Below the pieces are notes generated by a model. The model saw nothing but the letters and a program-made list of their open reading frames with translations. It ran no database searches and had not been told where the DNA came from. Of a DNA stretch of 64,000 nt, positions 32,850-45,273 are shown one piece after another (the stretch's first letter is position 1; each line of letters starts with the position of its first letter). The translations under genes were made by a program, and so were the position numbers. This DNA comes from Evernia prunastri (Eukaryota > Ascomycota > Lecanoromycetes > Lecanorales > Parmeliaceae): assembly GCA_003184365.1 (NCBI GenBank), contig NKYR01000144.1:22475-86474 (forward strand), read 5' to 3'.

Positions 32850-33756
32850 TCAACGATAACGCCAGTATGACTCGGTATTATGACGCTTCCATGTCTTCCT
32901 CCTGCCTGCCGTAGTCTTGTTGAATTTGTGACCCCTGCCCAGCCCACGAGACTTCTTGCCAGTTGCCGTGAGACCTCGAGATTCACGGTGCTGAGCTGAT
33001 ATTAGCTAGAATGACCAGTAAGTGAGAAGACAGCGTTTTACCTTATGCACGGGCTTGACAATCCAGTTGATGCGAGGATCGCGGCGAATGGCCTTGTGCT
33101 GAGGGTCGACAAGGATAATCTCGAAATATTTGTAGGTCGAGTCTTGGTTGATCCAGTAAGAGTTCAACACCCTCAGATTGGCACAGCGGCGCCCCACACG
33201 TTCCTCGGCGGTGGACTTAAGTGAGCGCTGGTACTTTAGCTGGTTGATACCCTGGTTGGTGGGTTTGCCTTCAAGATACTTTAAGTCAGCATGTCTCGGA
33301 AGACATGGGCAAAACCATTGGACTGACCATAGGTAGCACCTTTGGGCGCAGGTCGCTTTCTCCCTCCACGACGAACACGCACGCGGTAGATGACATAACC
33401 CTGCTTCGCCTTGTAGCCTAGACGACGGGCCTTATCCGGGCGAGACGGGCGAGAAGCACGGTGGATCACGTGCAATTGTCGAAGCTATATTAATGCACTC
33501 TCAGCAATGTTCAACGAGTGTATAGCAAGGCACAACATGTGCCACAAGGTTTCCCCGGCCAATTTTAGGTATTACGTGGCGCTTGCCTCATTGGAGGACA
33601 TGAAGGGACTTTCTTACCTCCCAGCAGCGGACGCGCAGCAGGAAACGGAGGACATCGGATTGCTTCTTCTTCTGAAGTTCTTCGACATCTGAGGTAAGTG
33701 TTAGCTACAGGTAGGGAATTAGATCGCAGAGGTATTTTACATTTGAGCGCACCCAT
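32850..33756 (-). CDS. RPL15: 60S ribosomal protein L15, eL15 (203 aa)
   Basis: Large-subunit ribosomal protein. Exons leftwards: 33756-33741 (16 nt), 33688-33618, 33484-33328, 33268-33042, 32990-32850. Spliced sequence is standard eL15: [86 protein letters not shown], and a C terminus [20 protein letters not shown]. Length agrees with the usual 204 residues. One uncommon residue: Leu in place of the usual Tyr after CWE, exactly at an exon junction. It is the last gene before the transposon island. Confidence 0.95.
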
Positions 33757-33977
33757 CTATGTTCAGTCTCTGTTAGCCTTGAAATAGCCGCAGGGAAATA
33801 TAATGCAATCGAAGCAACACTTATGGAGGATGGAAAGTACTTGAAATAAGAGGACATACCTTCACTTAGTTGACGAGATTGTCGTAGTGATGCGATCGGA
33901 TTTCGTGTTTGTGGGCGTAGGCGGCAAAGAGCTATTTAAGATTAAGCGAGACCCGCTTGTAATCTAGGGATCTATTA

Positions 33978-36910
33978 CCTTAGCGACACAATGACGGGGC
34001 TCGTTACCGTACTCGTGCGGCCGAGGTTTAAATCACGCACCAATCAGATAAAACCAGTCTTCTGACTAATCATTCCACCAATCAGAAGCCTTACATTCTT
34101 CATATTCTTGGCATTATTACTAGTCGTAGATCATTATTTACATATAAACAAACAACTTTCTTCGCATCTATATTAATATTATTATATCTAAAAGATATCA
34201 AGGACGAGAGCGGGGTGTGCGAGACACCTATATAAATCTACGAACTTATATTGTCACAATGAGAGTCTTTTATCAAGAGAAATATGAGAAGATTAAGCGA
34301 AAAATTGAGATTAAGACTAACACTGCTCGAAATATCTCTGTTGAAATCAAGAATCAAACTAAAAATGAGAATTTTTATGAATTAATAATTATTTTAGAGG
34401 TTTCTAAAACAGATCGTTATAACTCTATATTTAAAGTAGTAAACGATATATTAGAGTCAGTCGCAATAAGAGATCTTTTAATAATATATTTGAATTAGAA
34501 ATTCGAGAAAGTTAACGAGAATTTCGAACTTTATTTGATTAGATTTACTATTGAAAAAATCGCTCATAAACATCGCGATTTAGTATATAATTATCGTATC
34601 AAACGACGACTAGTATAGTACAAATCGAAATTAAATAATAATAACAAAAAATGAAGGCTGAAGTATACTTATTAAGCTCTTGTAGAGTTAGAAAAGAGCG
34701 TCATATTCATCTTTTCTGACGAGATTTATTCTACTTTTAATAAATATCTCTACAAAAAAAACGAATTATTATAAGCGAAGATTAATCTTCGAAATATATG
34801 TTACTTTATGTAAAAAGATTATAGCTTTCATAAATAAAATGAGATGCAATTGTATTCGACACGAAGTTTGATATGCTTATAATAATATAAAATAAAGAGA
34901 CTATTTTAGAAAGAGATAAGTTATAATCTATATTAGCTGCAGAAAACACACGTATAAAGAAAGAAGTTTAATAGAAATGTTAACGTTCTCGACAGTTAGA
35001 CACTTAAAAGTATCGAAAACTAAAGGAAATTAATATTAATATTCGATAATTTAATGTAGATAGACGAATATAAGAATATATCGAAATAAAAGAATTTAGA
35101 GTTCAAAAAAAGTCTAAATAAGTTTGAAAATACGAATTATTTACACGAAGTACATAGCTTAAAAAAATAGACTGATTTTTTTCTATCAGGAAAAGATTCT
35201 TCTATTACTTCTATATTTATTTTGTAAGATAGTTATACGTAAGTATTCTAATCGAGTAGTATATTTTATAAAGAATAATGTAGAATTACATTTCAAAGCA
35301 GTCTAGATATGTGAAATAAATCGTCAAAGACGTGACATTAAGAAGACTTCGCATTTATTCAACTTATCGAATCTTAATCAAATTAAGTCTCTATAAGACT
35401 ATCAAGATATCGTAATAAATAAATATAAGATATATGAGATTAGCAAGAAAGAGATTAATCGATTGAAAGATCTTTGTAAAATAAAATGAAAAAAAGCAAC
35501 AAAAAACGACAAAGTAACATAATTATATAATGATTTCAAGAATATATTGAAATAATATATTGCAGTCGAAAAGAATAATAACTTTAGAAATTGATTTATA
35601 TATATATTTATCTCTTTTAAAGTATAATAATGTATTCACGCACGTAGAAATCCTCTTCGTCTTATTAATTAAATTTCTCTGTCTATATTACTTGCACACG
35701 TGAAAAATAATTTTAATTTTGAACATTAAAAATAAAATATAGTTAGTCGACTAAAATTTATCTTAAAAAGATCTCTTGATCTATCAGAGCAACATCGAGT
35801 TAATGATTAATGTTACTAATTCTCAGCTGTAAAATCGCGATGTTATAAAGTTAAAAACGACGATGAAAGATAAAAAAGTTGTTTGAATAGTTTGAAAGAG
35901 ATTAGTATTGTTTAGAGCATAATATATTGTTACTGACAGACGAATTGTAGCTATTGTTTCTATATAGTAGTTATAATGTATATAATTTATAAAGAATAAT
36001 ATATATAGCTGCGAAGAGTATGTCAAGAAATAATTAAAATCAAAGAATTCTATTGGCTAAAACAATGATTATATAAGGTTCTTCTCATTGATGCGGGATT
36101 CAAACCTCGGCCGCACGAGTATAGCTACGATGGTGTTATCGTAGTACTAACGAGACGTTATATTCAAATATACTTGTCATTTGATAGTAACAAATTACAA
36201 TCGTAACATTTTATAACGTTTTTGTCTGATGAGACGTCTTAAAACTAATAATAATACATTAAGCTAGCGTGTAATTCAGATTGAATATACTTTTAATTAG
36301 AATTTTCAATGTTAAAGGATAGTGTAATATGGATGATAAATCTATATAGCAATGTGGTGGTGTGTAATATATGTAAGAATAATGAAACTATCTACCTGGC
36401 AAGAAGCATGAAGTGTCCGGAGAGGATTGACAACTATGCCTAATGCGGAAGCCCTAGCCCTGCAATGATCCTGTGTAGAATTCTCCGTAACACTCAATAG
36501 CTCGTAGTTTTTATTAATAGTCTTATTTTTATAGTCTCACAATCATGAATATATAAATATCTAAACGATATTTTCGCGAGAAAATTATCTAAATCGCTTA
36601 TTTTTGCAGTTAGATTTATAGTTAGTTAGATTTATAGTAACGTTAATATTTTTAAATATCTAATACTTTCGAGTATCTAACTTAATAAGCTTAATATACG
36701 AAATAATAGTTAATTAAATACGTTTCTTTTAAAGATACGTAAATATCTAAAACTAAATAAGTACTGTTAAATTATAATATGATAAAATATTATAGACGTA
36801 TTGTTAATTTAATCGTTTTATAGTTCTAAAATTCTAAAATCGTTCTGCTATCGTTATTTAAATGAAATCGCCTTTATATCGTACTTTAAACTTATAGTCC
36901 TTCGCTAAGA
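33978..36910. mobile_element. TA-flanked DNA transposon A, copy 1, interrupted by element B
   Basis: Starts CCTTAGCGACACAATGACGG at 33978 and ends TCCTTCGCTAAGA at 36910; the ends are short inverted repeats (CCTTAGCG / CGCTAAGA). TA lies at both outer edges (33976-33977, 36911-36912). Its own sequence is only 33978-34011 plus 36122-36910 (about 820 bp); the rest is element B inserted at TA. No coding capacity. Base composition is strongly AT with abundant TpA and few CpA, as after RIP. Confidence 0.7.
34012..36119. mobile_element. TA-flanked DNA transposon B (2.1 kb), nested in element A
   Basis: Inverted termini CTCGTGCGGCCGAGGTTT at both ends, with weaker similarity continuing inwards for about 70 bp (34012-34085 against the complement of 36119-36045). 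It is flanked by TA (34010-34011 and 36120-36121); joining the flanks recreates the uninterrupted sequence seen in the second copy of A. The 2.1-kb size fits fungal Tc1/pogo elements, but the interior is full of stops. The best remaining frame (34217-34498, plus) encodes 93 residues without a recognisable transposase motif. Class assignment is inferred from target site and size. Confidence 0.7.
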
Positions 36911-36916
36911 TATATA

Positions 36917-37540
36917 TCTTAGCGACACAATAACGGAACTTGATATCGTATAGCTACGATAGTGTTACTAATCGTAGTACTAACGAGACGTTATATTCAA
37001 ATATACTTGTCATTTGACAGTAATAAATTACAATCGTAACATTTTATAAACGTTTTAATCTAATAAAACGTCTCAAAAGTAATTGTAATACACTAAGTTA
37101 GCGTGTAATTTAGATTCGATAGACTTTCAATTAGAGTTTTTAACAGTCCGTAGTTCTTATCAACAGTCTTATTTCTATAGCTTTACAATTATAAATATAT
37201 AAGTATTTAAACGATATCTTCACAAGAAAATTATTTAAATCGCTTATTTTTATAGTTAGATCTACAGTAGCGTTAATGTTTTTGAATATTTAGTACCTTT
37301 GAGTATCTGACTTGACAAGCTTAATATACGAAATAGTAGTTAATTGAGTACGTCTCTTTTAAAGATACGTAAATAACTAAAACTAGATAAGTACTATTAA
37401 ATCATAATATGATAAAATATCATAGACGTATTGTTAATTTAACCGTTTTGTAGTTCTAAAACCCTGAAATCGTTCTGCTATCGTTATTTAAATGGAACCG
37501 CCTTTACACCGTACTTTGAACTCATAGCCCTCCGCTAAGG
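36917..37540. mobile_element. DNA transposon A, copy 2 (uninterrupted, 624 bp)
   Basis: Begins TCTTAGCGACACAATAACGG, ends CCCTCCGCTAAGG, TA on both sides. It is separated from copy 1 only by TATATA (36911-36916). It matches copy 1 throughout, apart from lacking element B and lacking about 185 bp present in copy 1 at roughly 36310-36492. Differences are mostly C/T and G/A, consistent with RIP. Confidence 0.7.
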
Positions 37541-37782
37541 TAGGTACCTAAGGTACCTACTTTAGTGCCTAGGTGCCTAGGTAGGCGCCGAGCCTCAACT
37601 TGAGCCCCCATCACCCCTTATGAATTCAAGTCATGGCTATTCGTATTGACAATGATAGTCTCAATATGCCAGGGTCTCACCAATCCGAGATTGACTACTG
37701 TCGTACACTACTAAGCAGATTTGGGTCTATGAGATAGCTGTAGCTTTTAGAAAGTGCACACGCTCTTCGAGTACCGTGAATG
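37541..37782. other. palindromic GGTACC/CCTAGG-rich spacer
   Basis: Just right of the transposons lies GTAGGTACCTAAGGTACCTAC (near-perfect palindrome) and then repeated GCCTAGGT units to about 37592. No gene. Confidence 0.4.
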
Positions 37783-38758
37783 TCACTCGTCAATTTCTGG
37801 GACGGTTTTGACGGCACGTCGCACACCTCGTTGTGCATTTCTTGCTACCATTGCCCACGTTTCCCCTTTTGTTCCGTCCAGCGCGTCGGCATCTTCCGCC
37901 TTACCTTCACCTACAGCAAACCGATCCCACAGGTCGTTGTCCAAGTCCGATACATCTGCGTTGAATTGCTCGTTAGAAACTTTCGGGGCTCCACTGAGAA
38001 GTTGATGTAATTCAAGTTTACTCTCCTCTCGCTGTCTGCTGAAGATGCGTTGCAGCGTCTGGCTGTCCTTCTGCCATCCGGATTCCTCCATCACAGGAAC
38101 CTCTTTTCCAAAAGCAACTTGTAGAGACGCTCGTTCGTAATCTTCTAGCAATCTTCGCGAATGTGCTATGTTTGACTTGGCACTCTCGTAGATGGCAGTT
38201 ATTGTGGGCTTCGATGTGGCGGATTGTTTGACCCTTTTCTCCTCCATCTCTATGTGGTCTCTCTGGGCGTCGAGCATGATCTCGATGAGAGCGTCATTGA
38301 ACTTGTCGTCTTGTTTTGTGCTAATAGTTCAGTTAGCTGGACCTAAATATCTCGTAGATACAGACCGAGCGTACATGCCGAGTACCTTCTGTCCGAGTAA
38401 ATCGGCTAGCTTCTCCTTCCCTTGCCCAATGATTATCTTGAGATTGGACACCGCTGTATGGCTTCCCTTCGCAGGTTCCTTCGTTGCAGCCAAGAAATTT
38501 CTATTGTGAAATTGAGTCAATTTGTCCGGAGCTCCGTGATAAAAAGCTTACACGCTTTTTAAATGTCCTAGATCTTCTTCGGAGTCAGGCACGTCTCCCA
38601 TCTGAGCGAGCAGCCGCTTTGATTTGCTCGTGTTGGACTTTTTATATCGCGTAGAGCCGTACTCAGCTTCATCTGCGCATTGATGATTTAGCGGATTCGA
38701 AACCGCTGGAGTTGAAATTGCAGGACAAACCGTTAGACCTTTTACCAGTCTTCGTCAT
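37783..38758 (-). CDS. unknown coiled-coil protein (265 aa)
   Basis: I do not recognise this family. Exons leftwards: 38758-38746, 38672-38552, 38500-38375, 38320-37783; all junctions are in frame (the third uses donor GTACGC at 38374, phase 2). The product is hydrophilic, with no signal peptide or membrane span. It starts MTKTDEAEYGSTRYKKS, has a basic patch (KSNTSKSKRLLAQMG), a helical centre with long charged heptad-like stretches (about aa 85-200, e.g. LIEIMLDAQRDHIEMEEKRV and AKSNIAHSRRLLEDYERA), and an acidic C-terminal part (DVSDLDNDLWDRF). Helical, acidic and small: kinetochore, DASH or chromatin subunits look similar at this level, but that is only a guess. Confidence 0.6.
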
Positions 38759-39558
38759 GACGGACACTCGTTCCTCGGAGTCAATGGTCTCTTTATTCCA
38801 GTAAATTCGAACAACTAGTCAAATCACTTTAATTGACAAGGAAAGTACCTGGCCGGTTTCGCGTGGGTTTGCCTTCGGCTACGTTGAGTCAAGAAATAGC
38901 TCGCTTCGTAAATTAATTTGAAAAAGCTCAGCTTTGGGCTGAAGGGTATGGACTTCAAAACTGCACACACAGGCAGCCCCAATGAAATCGCTCTTTCAAT
39001 GAAGCGTAGGGCATCGAGCAAACCAGTAGAGAACGTCACAGATTGCTTCCGTTAAATTGCATATAATATATCGTTCGTCCTTATCCTACACTCTCTCTAG
39101 ATGATAGCTCAATGGTCAAAGCAGTTCATCTAGGCAGATACGCGACCTGTGATATGTTTGATCTACCTGAAAAGGTATCCAACAATCATTAAGTCAAGCT
39201 GTCATCACCATAACTCCATATCTGTCATCAATATGGGAGCAAGAAATTGATCTATGCGCATTTGAATTCGTGAGCTCGTTCCCATTTTCGCAAACCATAC
39301 GCGCCCGCAACACTAGATTCAGCCAGTAAACTCCCCGAGCTGTACGCATGGCCATCGCACAGAGAGCAAGAAATAGAAGTGGCTGTTTAATTTTGCACTG
39401 TTGTCCATGCCCTTGCTATGCATAAGAGAGGACTTCATAATCGCGAGCATAAAGCACTGAATGGTGGAGGTCCCTCCTAAAACCGGGCACGTTGCGCGGA
39501 CTCGTCATCTTTCAACAGCCCGTGGACTCCAAAGCAACATCGTGTGGGATCAATGATG
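38759..39558. other. intergenic
   Basis: About 800 bp between two minus-strand genes; terminator of PSP1 gene and promoter of the coiled-coil gene. Short frames only. Confidence 0.5.
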
Positions 39559-42378
39559 TCAAGGATTTAATGATAGTCCTTGAAATGATTGATTCCAATC
39601 CCTGCCGAAAACATGTGACGCTTGCATCCCGCCAGTACTACTCTGCGGTCCGGTGGTAAAAGAGGAAGCGTGGTGAAGATTTGGTGCGTTATAACCGGGA
39701 GAGTTGAAAGGCGAGTGTATGTTAAGCACCTGATTGAGACCCGGACGGTAGTCTATTGGATACTGGTCTAGTGAGCGGACATCAAGGTCATGAGGCGGAA
39801 ATGGTTGTGCGTAGAGTTGAGGGAAGGCCATAGGACCGATTGTAGCATTATCACGGCCGGCGGTCCAAGCGTGATCGAAGGCGGCTAATGATGCTTGATT
39901 TGAACCGTTCGATGTAGACGTTGGAAATTGTCTCTGTGGATGGCGAATGGAATATTGATCGATATCGGCGCTGAAAGTGTTGGGCCCAATGCCCCCTGGC
40001 AATTGCAGTCCTCCTGCAGGTGTCTGGAATGAGGCGGGGTTGATTGCAGACATCCAAATACGAGTTTTGTAAATCTTGAACAAATCTGTGACTAAGGAAT
40101 TGAAATTGATGTACTCATCAGCGAAGTAGTAAAAGGTAAGTTTTTTCCAGTCCCTACAAGATTTCAGTCGCAATTCTAGGTTCATCTCTCTCATTACTCA
40201 CATTTGGAATTCGGCCTCCAAGATCTCCATATTGAGACGATGTTCGACCACTTTCTGCTGGCAAACGCGTTTTGCTTTCGCCTCATTACCCTCTTTGTCT
40301 CTTAGAGTCTGAATCTCATGAGGTTGTGCCAATCGCTTAATCATCTTCGGTTTCAATTCGCTATTTGGAAGGTCCTGTGGGCCCACTTGCCCCGGTGATC
40401 CGCTTATTCCTCCGATCGCACTATTTGTTGTACTTGTTTGACCATTTGGATTGGGTCCTGCCACTGTCCCGTTTTGGCCATGACGAGAGAAGACCATAAG
40501 CCAGTTGTAGTGTTCTTGCATGTATCGATCCTTTAATTCTTTCGCTTCGGTGAATGGCACATTGTTGCTCGCTACAGTCCCCAGGTCTGCACCTCTGTCC
40601 GCTTCCACAATAACCAAATCACCCTTCTTCACATGAAGACCGGTGGCCTCTTGCACGTAGAACACGTCAGCTCGTTGGGCCTTGAACGTGACAATGTATA
40701 GCAATTGACTGGGGCGCGCTTGTAAATGTCCAAGTTGCTGGGAGCGTCCGTATTGGCTCTGCACGTACTCCTGGCGGTGGTTCATTGAAGAGCCGTGGCC
40801 CTCTCCGCTGCGCGACGAAGGGTCCCTCCGAGAAAAGTAGGCAACTGCGAACTCACGGTCGCGTAAATGTTCCATTTCTAAAAATTGTTCTTGCGTAACC
40901 TGAGGCGAATGAAAATGGGTGTACTCACTACCATCGCCTTGGGACGGGCGAGCCAATCCATCACTATACCCTCGTGGACTCTCATGCCTACCATTAGATC
41001 GGAGGCCGATTTCGCCAGCGCTATGTCCGTTCTGCGAATCGCCTGCTGAACCGATCGAATTTTGTCGGGTCGGCACGTCTGCGAAGGAATGACGGCGGCT
41101 CTGAGGTGGCTCTCCGATGCCACCAAAACCTAGTTTACTTTGCCACTGTCCTTTTTTGACACCCTCTAGCGTCCTGTTCTCAGGTAGGCCTGTCACTGTA
41201 TACTGCATAGATGATTTAGTAGCGTACTCACTGGATCTCCTCCCATTCAAATTTTCGTATTTGTACAGCTTGGGAATATCCGGGTCCTCAAGATCATAAA
41301 GAGCATACTCTGTTTCTTCGGTCATAGGGTCACTAAGAGGTTGACAGTGTACCTGAGCAGAGCTACGCGGCGCTATGCCTGTGATACCAGTGCCTGCTCG
41401 ATTGCGCAATTTCGCGCTTTCTGATCGTTCGGCGGCTGCCTGACGAAGTATGGCGTTCTCCCTAGCAAGTTGCTGGATCTTGGTTTCCTGCGCGGAAAGC
41501 TGAACGTCGGTTTCGGAACCATTCGAACTTTCTTCGTCATCATCGACCTCCCGAAGCTGTTCCAAGAGCGGCGGATCGTGCAATAGATCTCCTAACATGC
41601 TTGGGCGCGACGGCCTGTGCTGAAGCCCCATATATGGTGCGCCGTTCCTCAAGCGTCCATAGGCATTGTAGCCACCATAATTGTTGGGAGGCAAGTTTGA
41701 AGATTCAGGATCCAATTGACCAACCGAATACGATTGAGATCGATATGTTTTGAGTGTCGGTTGGAGGGGAATTGCAAAAGGAATCGCTGAATCCGCCATG
41801 TTTTCTTGACTTAGCGGAGGGCTGTGCAAAGGCTCCTCGGCGTAAAGCCCCGTAGAACCAGGAGGCACCATGCTGGTGGGTGACGGCAATACTTCAGTCA
41901 AGCGTTGAGGTGGTCCCTTCTGTGGGTCATTGTTCCAGATGGTGTTTCCCCACGGGAACGAAGTACTGGTGGCATGACCGCGCCCTATCGTCGGTCCAGT
42001 GGTTGATCCAACGTTCCCTCCCCGTGGTGTCTGATCAACAGGAGACGATGTCATATTGGGGCTCGTTGGAGCAAACGGTCCGTTGCCGCCCAAGGATCCC
42101 TTCCGATTTGGCACTTGTTGCACCTCTGTGAGCCATGAAAGGCGGCGCACTGATTTCGGTCCAGGATTGCTGGTCACTGGGTGCAAGCGTAGATGATGAT
42201 CTTGTTCATCATCAGAAGATGCAAGTGCCTCGGAGTCAGGTGTAGAACCACGAAATCCAGATTTAGACCTATCGAGGAAGATTGACGCGCCGCCACCGGG
42301 AAAACCACCGAACGATGTGCGCTTTACTTGACTTGTCTGAGCTTGCGAACTTGTAGTAGACGTCATTTTGGTAATCAT
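39559..42378 (-). CDS. PSP1 C-terminal domain protein (923 aa)
   Basis: Homologue of the yeast PSP1/YLR177W group, cytoplasmic RNA-granule-associated suppressors; biochemical role unknown. Exons leftwards 42378-40202 and 40153-39559. The PSP1 domain (about aa 555-760) reads YIVTFKAQRADVFYVQEATG, LHVKKGDLVIVEADRGADLG, then ILEAEFQMDWKKLTFYYFADEY across the intron, continuing LVTDLFKIYKTRIWMSAI. The first 500 residues are Ser/Pro/Gly-rich and disordered with a short coiled coil (about aa 315-335, ETKIQQLARENAILRQAAAE). The C-terminal 150 residues are again disordered. The start is taken at the first ATG, 42378; 42366 is also possible. Confidence 0.85.
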
Positions 42379-45273
42379 ATGATTCGATGTTAGGTGAGAA
42401 CGCTTGTGCACAGGCTTGACACCATTCCTCGTAGGCGGTCAGCGAGACTTTATTCACCCAAGGTTTCGAAAAGATCTTTGAGCTTCGAGATTGCTATGAA
42501 CGTCAGAAATCATTCGCACAATGTGAAGTGATAGGCCATTGAGACTCAAAGGTCAGGCTTCCGTGATGGCATATCAGACTGAGAATCTCATTTGGGGGGG
42601 GAATGTGATGTTTAATGAAGCTCTGGAGGACCAAAAAACTCACATCAGTGATATTCTTGTCGAAATAGATGATACCCTGATTGTCGTCGGTGGGTTGACG
42701 ACGGAATACGACAGACTCAAGCCTGATTTCGAGGGTCTGGATTATATTTCGACAAGCTTTACATCAATGAACACTACTTGTGGGAAAGCAGGCTAAGAGT
42801 CGGTCAGCAGCTTCATACATCATTTCACCATTTTAGCCGCGACGGTACCCTTTCGACTTACATTGCACGAATCTTGTGAGTTGATCGCAGGTTTCAAAGG
42901 AATTTCGTCAATTGTTCAGCGGTGGGTTCTCGAAAGAGAGGAGTAGAGAGATTTCGTGATATTATAGCGATCTAAATGTAGCAACGTCTCCTTCGAAGTC
43001 TATGCCGCCAAGTCAGTATTGGTTTATGGGGGGCTATCAACGTTGATCAACGTTTTGCAGCTAGAGGGTGGTATTAATCCTTTTCTCCCATCACACGTCT
43101 GATTAACAGAATACACCTAGAGATGATCGAAGGAAGCGACGCTTTTTTGGTTGTAGACATTGAATCTCAAGCGCGACGGCGACGGCGGGGTGCTTGTAAC
43201 GGCGCAACACACTGCGATATTGAAAGGACAGCAGGAAGGTGGCAACGACCCACCTAGAAATTCTATTCACAATCTTGCTTAGGCTATCTCTTCCTCTAAA
43301 GTTCGCCTAAATGGGTGAGAATGGAAGCTGGCGGATCGATCGTCCTATCAGCAGTGGATGGGTATCTTGCATAGGTCAGCAACCTGTTACAAGAGAAGCG
43401 CAGTGAATAATCGCTTTGCTTACTTTGAGAGACCAGAAGGAATAAGCCTGTACCAAAAAAGAACCAACAAGAATAGTACAACTGAATCTATGTATGCACG
43501 GGCGTAATAGAAATTGGTCACAGATGGAGTTTTCAAGATATATGATGTTCACTGTTCAATTGTGATGCTCTTAGGCTCCCCTAAATTTCTCAAATCGAGA
43601 TCATGAAAGATTGGCGTATGTACCCAACGTTTGTGTTCTTTTCCTGCCGGTCAATTATCCGGGGCCAAATACTCCGGCGAGACACGACAGCCCATCGAAG
43701 GCGCCGAAGTGGCGAAGCTGCAGACAAGTCTTTAGGTCGTTGGACTGGCGATATTGATTATCAAGAGAACGGGCGTCATGACAGTCGAGAGTTAACAGAA
43801 GAAAGCAGTAGAACAGCTGTCGAGTGCCTCAGGTTCTTCAACGGATAATGGTGTTGCCCGGTGTTTCAGTCGGAATGGTTGCGGAGTTGGAAGCAGGTGT
43901 TTGGTTTTTCCGTTTGTGTTCGTCTGGAACTTTTCTCGACCAAATTGTCTTCACAGCAGAAGTATGGGCAGATGGCAGGATTATTTTCAAGACGGAAGGA
44001 TGTGTCAATTGGGGTGTGAACGAGCAAAGGTGGAGAGGAGGTCGAAGACCAGGGTTTTCCCCAGGGATCGTCGAGGCGCTAAAAGTAAAGGGTCCCCGCG
44101 GGGTTTCTTTTTTTAAAGTCTAAAAAAGGCGAGAGGCGTTCTTTCAGCATGTGGAGAACTGGAGAGGCAGACGGATGAAGAGTCAAGTCTAGAGATGCTG
44201 CAATGCATGAGGATCGCAAGAGGAGGGGTAAGCTGGCTTTATCAGTCCCGGCCAGGGTGGCCAACGGCGATCATGCCATTCAGTAATCTGGCCTTGGGTG
44301 CTCTACAGTAAGGGTTCCTTTTATAGAATACTCGTAATGTTACTTGCTTGGTTGAAGAGATTTGGACAATGGAGAATTCCTTCGTATGTATAAGCAGAGA
44401 GATACTCTACAACAACGCACTCGATACTCTAGTAATATCAGGTTGAACACGATGCTGTGGAGAGATCCGATCGCGTCCAGCGGGGTAGAGTAATTCGTAC
44501 CTTATCCCCGAACCAAAGTCTCTGGTGACTTCACCCACTACTTCTCCATTGTCGTTATTATTGACTTTTTCAATGGAAGAAGAGGAGAAGAGACTATAAT
44601 AATTTATGAACAATAATAATGTTGTGTTCGAGGGTTTTACGTAGTACTATTTTGTTGATTTCAAGGCTTCGTAGAGTATTGATTTGCTAAAGGACCAGTC
44701 GGTATTATTACCCCACACTTCACTTGAAGATAATGCCGCTATAGTGGTCCTGTCACAAGTGGATAAGTACTCGTACCCCACACTCACTTGACTGGCGTGA
44801 CTGGGAACATGCTGTGTGTACCCTTCAGCAAGTAGCCGCATGCATGCATTCAAGTACGGCACGGCACCTACATGTCACGAGACCCTGTGCTTATCCATGT
44901 ACGATACCACCTTTCATGCCAAGGTATGCTACCTTTCGGTTGCAATGGGTGTTGAAAAATCAATTTCATTTCAAGAAAGACTTGTAGTTATCGGATTTAC
45001 TCGGCGACCTCTGCGGGCTTTTGCGATGAGAATGGCGCTCAGATCATCGGTCCAATTCTACTGGATCGTTCCCTTGGCATCTTCAGTCGCTCTTAGGAAA
45101 CAATTTCATATTACTAGCTGGTGAATTTTGATAGGAGCCACAGTCGCGAGGCCCGGGTTTCTTTAAAGAGACAATATAAAATCGTCTCCAGTCCTCAACT
45201 ACTCTATTCGGTACATTCCAAAAACCCTGCAGAATCGTTCGCGGTATCGTCGACACTTGCGCTACTTCACGCT
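42379..45273. other. long intergenic region without a supportable gene
   Basis: About 2.9 kb between the PSP1 start and the NFU1 stop. Several 60-100 codon frames occur on both strands (for instance 42539-42796 and 43603-43848, plus) but have no domain, no conserved-looking pattern and no splice logic I could follow. A long 5' leader for the PSP1 gene would account for part of it. Composition is ordinary, not RIP-like. Confidence 0.5.

Noticed and set aside
34217..34498. Transposase gene in element B
   Set aside because: The 93-codon frame has no DDE or helix-turn-helix pattern and is followed by many stops; RIP-like decay makes it non-functional.
36085..36119. tRNA-like 3' half (complement reads GGTTTGAATCCCGCA, like a T arm)
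   Set aside because: The same sequence occurs inverted at 34012-34046; it is the terminal repeat of transposon B and no acceptor stem or anticodon arm can be folded.
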